From a virus: DNA of 57,616 bases. The DNA lies in IMG/VR virus record IMGVR_UViG_3300020463_000024, positions 1 to 57,616 of that record; one strand, written 5' to 3'. Position 1 is the stretch's first letter. Each line of letters begins with the position of its first letter. Positions 38,830 to 46,389 of this stretch are shown one piece after another. The notes beneath the pieces were generated by a model that was not told the origin of the DNA, searched no databases, and saw only the letters and a list, made by a program, of their open reading frames with translations. The position numbers and the translations under genes were made by a program.

Positions 38830-39811
38830 TGTTTCTCTCTACAGTATACACTTCTTTTACATTTTCAAAACTTTTGATTGAAGGTGTAATCAAAGGCTTT
38901 GATTTATTATTCTTCTTTACTTCTTTACGTGTTTGCCCAATTAACTCCATACTTGGCGTTACAAAAAACACTACATCAACATCTGGATAATATTCCAAAC
39001 CTCTGTAATCAAAAAGCACAAACTTGTCAATATTATTTAAGTCCGCTACGTCAATTCTTGTGTTTTCTTGGCCCTTAATAGGATCAAGTAGCAAGTCGTC
39101 TACAAGAGTAAACTTATGTTCTAACTGTTGTAAATGCTTTCTAATATAAGTTTTTCCTGAAAATGATTTTCCTACTACTGCAATTTTATCATATTTGCTA
39201 TTAACAATAGCCTGTATAGCATCGTCAATCTTCATCTTTTCTCTTGTACATCTAAAGAAAGGCCTGCTTACAGGTGTGTTACCCATATATTTGATTTCTG
39301 TGAAGTCTGTATATTCAACAAGATTTTGCATATACTTGTTGTATGTTTGTTTACCATGCCCTTCAAAATACATAACTTTGTTAGTTTTGCGACATGCTTT
39401 GCTTAAAATTCCGTATCTATTTTCAAGTTCAATAGTATCAATAACTGCAAGAAACATAACAACATCAAAGTTGTCTATGCTTGTCCAAAGAAAATTACTG
39501 TCTAAATCATCTACAACAAATTGTACATTTTCAATATCTAATTGATCTTTAATTTGATTTGCATTGTTTACTGCATTAGCATCATATTCAATACCCATAA
39601 CATTTTTTGCACCCCAAGTTGATGCTTGAAAACTCATCTGTCCCATGTTGCACCCTAAGTCAACTACAGTAGCATCTTTGAAATCGTCTGGATCATAGTA
39701 AGCAATTCTACTGTTAAGATCACGTTTACCTTTAATACCCAACTGTGGTATTTCATGATAGTCATCAAACCAATTATCTCTTTTTACTAAATTTTTATTT
39801 TTTTTGCTCAC
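38819..39811 (-). CDS. methyltransferase / P-loop kinase-like fusion
   Basis: A 330-residue protein. Residues 1-185 form a SAM methyltransferase (VVDLGCNMGQMS at 49-60, GIEYDANAV, VDDLDS). Residues 205-330 form a separate small P-loop domain (VVGKSFSGKT, 212-221) with LFDYRG as the likely Walker B strand and VVFFVTPS. The joining of these two activities in one chain is unusual. It could phosphorylate and methylate one substrate, by inference. Confidence 0.78.
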   Translation of the reverse strand: MSKKNKNLVKRDNWFDDYHEIPQLGIKGKRDLNSRIAYYDPDDFKDATVVDLGCNMGQMSFQASTWGAKNVMGIEYDANAVNNANQIKDQLDIENVQFVVDDLDSNFLWTSIDNFDVVMFLAVIDTIELENRYGILSKACRKTNKVMYFEGHGKQTYNKYMQNLVEYTDFTEIKYMGNTPVSRPFFRCTREKMKIDDAIQAIVNSKYDKIAVVGKSFSGKTYIRKHLQQLEHKFTLVDDLLLDPIKGQENTRIDVADLNNIDKFVLFDYRGLEYYPDVDVVFFVTPSMELIGQTRKEVKKNNKSKPLITPSIKSFENVKEVYTVERNNEN

Positions 39812-40508
39812 TCTTTGCTCCTAAATTCCTTGTTAAACTTTCTGAGTTTATGTTTATACCAATAGAGTAGAATGGATGTAAACGTGCCACTGGTACATTT
39901 GTTGATGTTAGTTCTAATAACTTAGATCCAATTTGTTGGTCGGCCGCTACAACATATCCGTGTTCAGAAACAAAGTCTAACAATCTTTGTGCGCCTTGAG
40001 GTTTGATAATGTAACTCCATGCACCTCTAAAATAATTACCTACATAGTTTAGAGTACGTTTACCTTTTGCATGTATGTTATGATATGGTCCTACTACAAT
40101 GTCTTCTTTCATGCTTTGTTCAACTGCATGATTGTATGATCCACTGTAAGGATCAAACGGATCTAACTTACATACGTGCTTAAATTTTGTAAGTATATCT
40201 TTGGGCAAAGGTCTAATAAAATACCCGTCATGTTCAAGAATAAGATATGGAATATTATTTTCAATACATTCTTTCCATAGTCCGTAATGACTTAGAAAGC
40301 AACCAAGTACACCTAATCGACCTTTTTTAACTTTGCTTATAGACTGAATACCGTACTTCGCACAAGCAATATTAAAGTCATTGCCGTTAACGGCATCGAA
40401 GTATTGTATAGTAACTCCGTTTCTATAACCTTGTGCAACACACTCAGATGCCATTTGCACACTGTGGGCGTTGTCCTTTAAACATATAATCTTTGCTTTA
40501 TAATCCAT
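39795..40508 (-). CDS. GT25-like glycosyltransferase
   Basis: A 237-residue protein. GVLGCFLSHYGLWKECIEN and PYLILEHDGYF match GT25 (LPS galactosyltransferase) segments; the usual acidic EDD is LEHD here, with one Asp replaced by His. RGAWSYIIKPQGAQRLL is the later family block. It overlaps both neighbours. Confidence 0.82.
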   Translation of the reverse strand: MDYKAKIICLKDNAHSVQMASECVAQGYRNGVTIQYFDAVNGNDFNIACAKYGIQSISKVKKGRLGVLGCFLSHYGLWKECIENNIPYLILEHDGYFIRPLPKDILTKFKHVCKLDPFDPYSGSYNHAVEQSMKEDIVVGPYHNIHAKGKRTLNYVGNYFRGAWSYIIKPQGAQRLLDFVSEHGYVVAADQQIGSKLLELTSTNVPVARLHPFYSIGININSESLTRNLGAKSEQKK

Positions 40509-41280
40509 TTGCTACCTGATACTTAAACGTTTCTTCCCATGCAGTGCCGTTTTCATATTCTTCTCTACTAAACTGACTGTGTGCAATGTGTTCGAGCATA
40601 GGTGTTCTATCAAATCCAAACTGTCCTTGCCAATGCTCAACTGCACTTTGTCCTAACACTTCAATTGGTTTACCTAAACACAATGCTTCAACAACTGCCA
40701 TACTATGATATGTAATAACTTTTTTAGCATTATTCATCATAGGTATTATTTCAGCAAATCTGTGTCTACGTTTACCTTCCTTTTCTCTTATTACTAATGG
40801 CACATCTAAACTTTCATAATGTGCAATAGTTTGTTTACGCCATTCGTCATAATCTTGTCCCAAGTATTTAAAGATATTTGTGTTTCGTGGCATCACTAAT
40901 AGGTTGTACTCACCTTTGTCATTCCAATCTTGGTAACGATCATCTAATTCAAGTGTGTGTATTCTACTGTTTTTAACAGGTCCTGGTTTAGTATTTTGTA
41001 GGGAATTGTAACTAATACGGTAATACATAGGGCGTTTGTAATTCCAATTGCCTACGTAACCATTGTCTAAATGAAAAAAATTTAAGTTTTTATTTTCTTG
41101 TAATGCATCAAATACCCAATCACAGAATGGATGACTAAATGCTAAAATTCTATCTTCTTGGATTTGTTCTTTGGATTCAATAATTGTTGTATCAAAATTA
41201 TTAATAAGGTAAGGAAATAATTGTCCTCGTAGTTCGTATGATTTTTTAGGTATTTGGAAAGTTGGTTTAAATTGTGGCAT
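40498..41280 (-). CDS. glycosyltransferase-like protein (paralogue family, member 4)
   Basis: A 260-residue protein. FFHLDNGYVGN resembles member 3; VPLVIREKEGKRRHR and KVITYHSMAVVEALCLGKPIEV repeat the family core. ATG 41280 is inside the end of the uvsX-side gene (14-nt overlap). It is the left-strand entry point of the sugar island. Confidence 0.75.
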   Translation of the reverse strand: MPQFKPTFQIPKKSYELRGQLFPYLINNFDTTIIESKEQIQEDRILAFSHPFCDWVFDALQENKNLNFFHLDNGYVGNWNYKRPMYYRISYNSLQNTKPGPVKNSRIHTLELDDRYQDWNDKGEYNLLVMPRNTNIFKYLGQDYDEWRKQTIAHYESLDVPLVIREKEGKRRHRFAEIIPMMNNAKKVITYHSMAVVEALCLGKPIEVLGQSAVEHWQGQFGFDRTPMLEHIAHSQFSREEYENGTAWEETFKYQVANGL

Positions 41281-41719
41281 CTTCCATACCAGCCACACGT
41301 AACTTAACAATATTAGTAATTTGCCATTGCTTCTGATCTAAGCCTTTAGTAATGCCTAACCATTTATTACGCATTAGTGCAAATTCATTAATAATCTTTT
41401 CCATATCAACTACATCTGCTTCACCGTCAACATACTTCTCAACATCACGACTCGACAATGCTCGTTGATAATTTTCAAGATACTTCTTAAAAAACGTACT
41501 ACGTAATCTACGTAATTCGATGTTAAGATATTCTAATATTGCTTCAAGTTCTTGCAACTGATTGAAACGTTGTTCGACAAGGCCGGGCATTTCTGCCGCG
41601 GCCTTCTCAAGACTTCCGAATATACGGATCTCTTTTTTAGCCTGTAATAACTGATCGTTATAATAGTCTAACGCCTCAGGTATTTTACTAATATCTTTTG
41701 ATATTTGGCTATACCACAT
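41267..41719 (-). CDS. coiled-coil protein of the uvsX operon
   Basis: A 150-residue, helical, charged protein (long helices around QLQELEAILEYLNIELRRLRS). It is downstream of uvsX in the same operon; a recombination-mediator (UvsY-like) role is possible but the sequence does not show a clear UvsY signature. ATG 41719 is chosen over an upstream TTG frame. It overlaps the previous stop region closely. Confidence 0.75.
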   Translation of the reverse strand: MWYSQISKDISKIPEALDYYNDQLLQAKKEIRIFGSLEKAAAEMPGLVEQRFNQLQELEAILEYLNIELRRLRSTFFKKYLENYQRALSSRDVEKYVDGEADVVDMEKIINEFALMRNKWLGITKGLDQKQWQITNIVKLRVAGMEDATI

Positions 41720-41721
41720 GT

Positions 41722-41949
41722 TTAATCCCAATCGTCATCGTCCGCAGTCAATTCTTCATCAATATCAAGATAATAATTAATTGCCGCATCAAGATGATCA
41801 TCTGTACCTAAACTCTCTTTAAGTGCTTCATCGCCCACACCATAATCTGCAAGTAGGTCAACAAATCTTTCTGCTAACGTTTCTACTTGTTTTTTATCTG
41901 TGTGTTCTTTAAAAAGATTCCAGGTATCTACGATTTGTGAACTATCCAT
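41722..41949 (-). CDS. small acidic protein downstream of uvsX
   Basis: A 75-residue, very acidic protein ending ELTADDDDWD. The ATG at 41949 lies 7 nt after the uvsX stop behind GAGGAGTAAG. Acidic tails of this type can mimic DNA or bind ssDNA-binding proteins, but no function is established here. Confidence 0.75.
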   Translation of the reverse strand: MDSSQIVDTWNLFKEHTDKKQVETLAERFVDLLADYGVGDEALKESLGTDDHLDAAINYYLDIDEELTADDDDWD

Positions 41950-41956
41950 AATCAAC

Positions 41957-43042
41957 TTACTCCTCAGTGACTGTTTCGACTGTTTCTTGTGCCTCGTCCT
42001 CTACATCAGTAATTACCTCTGACTGAACTTCACTGAACTCGTTCATGACTTTATCAAGTAACGGTCCACCGGCTTCCCATGCTTTACGATACTCCTTAAT
42101 TTCTTCTCCATCTTTGGATACAAATCTAAGTCTGTTACCGTCTTTCTTAAGCATATCTTTTTTCTCAAACAGATCAACAAGTCCACTGTAAGGATTCATA
42201 CCTGTTTCGTATGGAATCTTAACTTGTACACCTTCGAACGGTTTTGCGTAACGTGTCTTCATTACTTTACAACCTGCTCTAATACCACGTACTTCGCTAA
42301 TCTTATTACCCGCTTCATCTTCTTTTAGTTTCAATTTCTTCATTGCTACTACTATAGATGACGCATAGATAAATCCTTGTCCACCACTAATTTTATCATC
42401 AGGGTCGAACATATCTTGCGATGCATACGTATGGTTAGTACATACAAGTCCTACATTGTGTGAGCCAATCATGTTAACTGTGTTTCTTACAAGTGATGTA
42501 AGTGCCTTAGGTTTTCTACCCATGTCACCCTTCATATCACCTTTGTTAAACTGGTCAACATCAGTTGGTGTTAACAACATACCTAAACTATCAATTACAA
42601 ATAATACTTTAGGACGTTCTTCTTCCGACATTTCTCTGTAATCTGCCATAAACGTTGATACTGTTTTAGCAACATCATCAATCATTGACATATTAAGTTT
42701 TAGTAGTTTGCTTTCGCTTGTATCAACATCAAGTGCTTGTAGCCAAGTTTCATCAAGTGCGTTCTCACTGTCAATTAGTACAACAAAGATACCTTGATCT
42801 TGTGCCGCCTTTACAATGTTACCTGCACAGATATAACTCTTACCTGCTCCTGACTCTCCTGCAAATACAGTTACCTTACCTAATGGAACACCTTTATGGA
42901 AGTCGCCACTAATAAGATAATTTAAGGCATAGTTTCCTGTACTAATCCAATCAGTAGGATCGTTAAAACCACTACTCATGCCTGTGATCGATTTAGTCAA
43001 GTTTTTACGAAACTTGGAAACGTCAAATGCTTTATTAGCCAT
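41957..43042 (-). CDS. uvsX: UvsX RecA-like recombinase
   Basis: A 361-residue protein. Walker A GESGAGKS lies at about 62-69, Walker B is VLFVIDSLGML near 150, and VCTNHTY gives the Gln/Asn-type sensor region, followed by the GG-containing L2 loop. The C-terminus is acidic. It drives strand exchange for recombination-dependent replication. A good ribosome site (AAGGAGATAAT) is present; a hairpin separates it from gp32. Confidence 0.94.
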   Translation of the reverse strand: MANKAFDVSKFRKNLTKSITGMSSGFNDPTDWISTGNYALNYLISGDFHKGVPLGKVTVFAGESGAGKSYICAGNIVKAAQDQGIFVVLIDSENALDETWLQALDVDTSESKLLKLNMSMIDDVAKTVSTFMADYREMSEEERPKVLFVIDSLGMLLTPTDVDQFNKGDMKGDMGRKPKALTSLVRNTVNMIGSHNVGLVCTNHTYASQDMFDPDDKISGGQGFIYASSIVVAMKKLKLKEDEAGNKISEVRGIRAGCKVMKTRYAKPFEGVQVKIPYETGMNPYSGLVDLFEKKDMLKKDGNRLRFVSKDGEEIKEYRKAWEAGGPLLDKVMNEFSEVQSEVITDVEDEAQETVETVTEE

Positions 43043-43064
43043 ATTATCTCCTTATTCAGATAAT

Positions 43065-43084
43065 GTGTGGGGTTGCCCCCACAC
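43065..43084 (-). other. GC-rich hairpin between gp32 and uvsX
   Basis: On the - strand RNA: GTGTGGGG-GCAA-CCCCACAC, a perfect 8-bp stem with a GNRA tetraloop. No T-run follows, so it may attenuate, protect or process the mRNA rather than terminate it. Confidence 0.7.
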
Positions 43085-43098
43085 ACTGTACTGCTATA

Positions 43099-44073
43099 TT
43101 AGTTTTGACGTGAACGGATCATTGCAAGAATGTCTTCCGCACTATTGTCTGCTTTAGGTTCTGCCGCTGGTGCAGTTGTCGCCACTGCCGCTGGAGCCGC
43201 CTCTACTACTGGTGCCGGAGTTGCCTTCGGAGCCGGAGCAGTTGTTGCCGCTGGAGCAGTTGCTTGTGGATCACCTGTTCTTGCCTTCATTCCCGCTGGA
43301 CGGAAATATTGACCAAAACGTTCAGTGTCATATGCTTCACCATCTACAGATGCTTGGAACATCTCTTGCATTACTTTAACCTCAACCTCTGAAGGCTTCT
43401 TAGGTAAAAAGTCTGACAAATTGAATAGACCATTCTTCTCAACGGCCGCATTTTCAACTTCTGTCAAAGGACGCTCTCTACGTGCCCAGTTACTTGTAGA
43501 ATAATCTGCATAACCACCTTTAGAAGTTTTTATAATTCTAAAGTCTACACCTGAAGTGTAATCAGTTGGCAGTTCTTCCATATCTGGATCCATTAAAGCA
43601 CCTTTAATGATTTGAAAAATCTGTGGACCAATAATAAAACGTCTTACTGGATTCTCTGGAGTACCATCTTCCGCCAGTCCGTTTTCAGTTACAAAGCCTT
43701 GGAACACGTATGAACGCTTCTTCCAATACTTACGACCCATGTCTTCTAAAGTAGGATCTTTAAACCAACCTCGAACTTCGTTTAAGATTGCACATGACTC
43801 ACCATACATTTCCATGCAAGGGATTTGCACTTGTATTGGTCTTGAGTCAGTTTCGCCTTTTAAACCTGCGAAAGGTAGTTTGATCATCAAACGTTCTTTC
43901 CAAAAGAAAGTGTTTGTGTCATCCCCATCAGGTAAAAAACGGACAGTTGACTGTTCGCCTTCCTTTAAGTTCCAAAATGGGTAAATTGCGTTGTCGCCGC
44001 CGCTGTTAGAATTTCCGCTTGTGCGTGATTCTTGTTCTTTTAATTTAGCTCTTATTTCTGCTAATGTTGCCAT
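43099..44073 (-). CDS. 32: ssDNA-binding protein (T4 gp32)
   Basis: A 324-residue protein. The N-terminal basic segment (EIRAKLKEQ) is the cooperativity region. The central OB-fold core (IYPFWNLKEGEQSTVRFLPDG, near 30-50) has aromatic and Lys residues and Cys residues (CMEMYGESC) for the zinc site. The C-terminal ~60 residues are Ala/Pro-rich and end in an acidic tail. It coats ssDNA and coordinates UvsX, gp41/61 and the polymerase. Confidence 0.92.
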   Translation of the reverse strand: MATLAEIRAKLKEQESRTSGNSNSGGDNAIYPFWNLKEGEQSTVRFLPDGDDTNTFFWKERLMIKLPFAGLKGETDSRPIQVQIPCMEMYGESCAILNEVRGWFKDPTLEDMGRKYWKKRSYVFQGFVTENGLAEDGTPENPVRRFIIGPQIFQIIKGALMDPDMEELPTDYTSGVDFRIIKTSKGGYADYSTSNWARRERPLTEVENAAVEKNGLFNLSDFLPKKPSEVEVKVMQEMFQASVDGEAYDTERFGQYFRPAGMKARTGDPQATAPAATTAPAPKATPAPVVEAAPAAVATTAPAAEPKADNSAEDILAMIRSRQN

Positions 44074-44141
44074 TGTTAAGCCTCCTATATAATTTGCCTT
44101 TGGCTGTTATTGTATTGCCTTGATTGTGCAGTACTGTAAAC

Positions 44142-44171
44142 AGTATAACACAAACTTACTTATAAAGTCAA
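44142..44171 (-). promoter_or_regulatory. sigma70-like promoter of gp32 with overlapping inverted repeat
   Basis: On the - strand: TTGACT (44171-44166), 18-bp spacer ending TGT, TATACT (44147-44142). TACTGT-TT-ACAGTA (44145-44132) overlaps the -10 and could be an operator. A second TTGACA lies further upstream. Confidence 0.75.
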
Positions 44172-44195
44172 GTGGAACTTTGTCAAAAAAGTGAA

Positions 44196-46376
44196 TTAGT
44201 TAGCCAAACCTGCTAAATGTTTGATTCTTTCCATCTCACCATCTTGGTTAGTAACTAACTTTTTCATAATGATTGCCGCAGGAGCAAGACTTTCGTCTCC
44301 ATATTTTTTCTCACATGCTGTAAGTACTGCTGTTTCACCTTTTGGAAAATTGTTAGTTGTGTAATCAAAATGACCTTTAATGAATTCATCTAATTCAAGT
44401 TCGTTCTTTTCACCTTTTTCTTCTGCGTCCCCATCTGCTTTTGATATTGAACCATCTGGACCAATTTTAACGTCCATGGTATCATCGTCAGTGGGTTCTT
44501 TTTCGGCCATCAGTTCATCTGCTGTCCAAAAATCTTCTAATCTAAGTCCTGCTTTTAAAATAGCATCTTCAAGTGTATGTTCTTCACCGTCTGGTGTTTT
44601 GAACTTATCACCCTTCTTCATGCCTGCCGCTTTTGCTTTTTGTACTGCTTGTGCGAAAGCATTGCCTTCAAAAGTTGTTGACTCGTCTTGTATTAATCCT
44701 TTTTGATGTTTTTCAAGTTCTTCTATTGAATCAAAAGTACCTGTTTCTTTACCGTCTTTGTAAGAAATAAATTTACCATCTTTATGTTTTGCCGCAAGTC
44801 CGTATTTGTTCATTCCCATGCTTGATGCTTCATCTGGACCTTGCTCATGTTTTGAGTTTGCAACTACATTATCTAAGTGTGAAGCAAAGTCACCATGCAT
44901 GTCCATGCTTTCATCTTCAACACCATTGTAGTTGTCAAAGAATTCTGCGTCACCATGTTTTTCAATAAACTCTTCTCTGCTTAGGTTTTCAGCATCATCT
45001 TCTAATGCTTTTTTAACTGCACCTTCTTCTACACCTGCACTTTCATCAGCGTCACCTGACTGAACTTTATCAATAATTCTTGCATTTGTATCAATGTCAT
45101 CATCGCCTGTAATTTTTTCAATTTCTTCCATAGCCGCATTTGTAATTGGCATTTCGTCAAGAAATTTTACTGACATCGGATCATTTTCAAATTCTTCTTC
45201 GCCGTATTTTTTCCTCATTGCTTCAGCCTCATTTTCTTCAACAAAGTCTGTAGTAATGCCTGAGTTCAATGCCCACTGTATATAACCGTCTGGTAATCTG
45301 TCTCCGTTACCGCCTCTGAACTTGGAAAATTTTTCAATCCAATCAGAAACCATTCCATTCATTTCATCTGTAATTTTAGGTAATTCATCTTCACCTAAAA
45401 GATTTTCTGGAGTAAGTGCTTCTGATTTAGTTCCTTCTTTAACAAGATTGTAAATGTAAGGAAATACACCTTTCAAGTCTTCGTTAAACTGACGAATAGT
45501 TAATTCATCAATCCAATTTGAACTTACATCTTCTGGTACTTCTTCCATTACTGTTTCTTGGAAGTTTTCCATTGCTTCTTTGTAGTAAGCATTTCTTTGT
45601 AACTTGTGTACAGTTTCTTTTACAGTGTCAATTCTATTATTAACAATGTCCATGTAACCAGCAAGACCCTCTGCCATTACACTTGATCTGTTCATGTAAG
45701 TTTTGAAAGTACGTAACTTAGAAAGTTCTTCGCTGAGTGAAACGATATGCTTTCCAAAGTTGTCGTATTGATTTCCACCTTCACTAACATGTTGTGCCAT
45801 TGCTCTTGCACCGTTTAAATGTTTAAAAGGATATTTGTATCTTTCGCCTTCTGGGCTCTCTACATATATGCTATGAATTCTTTGTGTTCTTCCTGCAGGA
45901 TTTTCAAAATCAACTGCCTCATTATGTTTAACAATGATCTTTGCATTGCCAACGTCTTGGAAACTTGTTTTAGAAGTTCCGTATAGTTTCGATTCACTCA
46001 TTTGGTTTTCTCCGGGTCTGTTTTTTGAGAGGTAATCGTAATCTCTCTTGTCTAAGTTACTTTTAGTTATATCTCTTGTATCAAAATTAAGCATTCTCTT
46101 TTTAGCAAACTGTCGCATCTCTTTCATAAAAGCGTACCAGTTTTGTCTAATAGACTCTGTAGCATCTGAAAGCAAATCATTGTTATAAAGCATAGTTAGA
46201 CTTTTTTCATCTAATGTTACGTTAACTTTATTACCGTTGCTAAACTCAAAATCAAAGAAACGTGCTTTTTCAGGCACATTTGTAATAGTACTTGCTTCAT
46301 CACCAATAGTAATCTTGGGATATCTACCTCTGATCTTGTTAAACAGTTCTTCTGCAATTTTTTCCAAGTTTATCAT
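44196..46376 (-). CDS. large virion or prohead-associated protein
   Basis: A 726-residue, acidic protein, helical in its first two thirds, low-complexity Glu/Asp-rich later, with no enzyme motif. It lies directly downstream of gp17 with a late promoter (GATAAATA-N5-ATG). A component of the virion interior or assembly core is likely, by comparison with the large uncharacterised structural proteins of marine T4-like phages. Confidence 0.7.
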   Translation of the reverse strand: MINLEKIAEELFNKIRGRYPKITIGDEASTITNVPEKARFFDFEFSNGNKVNVTLDEKSLTMLYNNDLLSDATESIRQNWYAFMKEMRQFAKKRMLNFDTRDITKSNLDKRDYDYLSKNRPGENQMSESKLYGTSKTSFQDVGNAKIIVKHNEAVDFENPAGRTQRIHSIYVESPEGERYKYPFKHLNGARAMAQHVSEGGNQYDNFGKHIVSLSEELSKLRTFKTYMNRSSVMAEGLAGYMDIVNNRIDTVKETVHKLQRNAYYKEAMENFQETVMEEVPEDVSSNWIDELTIRQFNEDLKGVFPYIYNLVKEGTKSEALTPENLLGEDELPKITDEMNGMVSDWIEKFSKFRGGNGDRLPDGYIQWALNSGITTDFVEENEAEAMRKKYGEEEFENDPMSVKFLDEMPITNAAMEEIEKITGDDDIDTNARIIDKVQSGDADESAGVEEGAVKKALEDDAENLSREEFIEKHGDAEFFDNYNGVEDESMDMHGDFASHLDNVVANSKHEQGPDEASSMGMNKYGLAAKHKDGKFISYKDGKETGTFDSIEELEKHQKGLIQDESTTFEGNAFAQAVQKAKAAGMKKGDKFKTPDGEEHTLEDAILKAGLRLEDFWTADELMAEKEPTDDDTMDVKIGPDGSISKADGDAEEKGEKNELELDEFIKGHFDYTTNNFPKGETAVLTACEKKYGDESLAPAAIIMKKLVTNQDGEMERIKHLAGLAN

Positions 46377-46381
46377 ATTAA

Positions 46382-46389
46382 TATTTATC
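46382..46389 (-). promoter_or_regulatory. late promoter octamer GATAAATA
   Basis: It ends exactly 5 nt before the ATG at 46376 and begins right after the gp17 stop. Confidence 0.7.

Noticed and set aside
41267-41719. Firm assignment as UvsY
   Set aside because: Position next to uvsX fits, but I could not align it convincingly with T4 UvsY; left as a coiled-coil protein.
43130-43379. Long + strand frames opposite gp32 and opposite the sheath gene
   Set aside because: They are low-complexity shadows of Ala/Pro- and Thr/Ser-rich coding sequence with no ribosome site or promoter.
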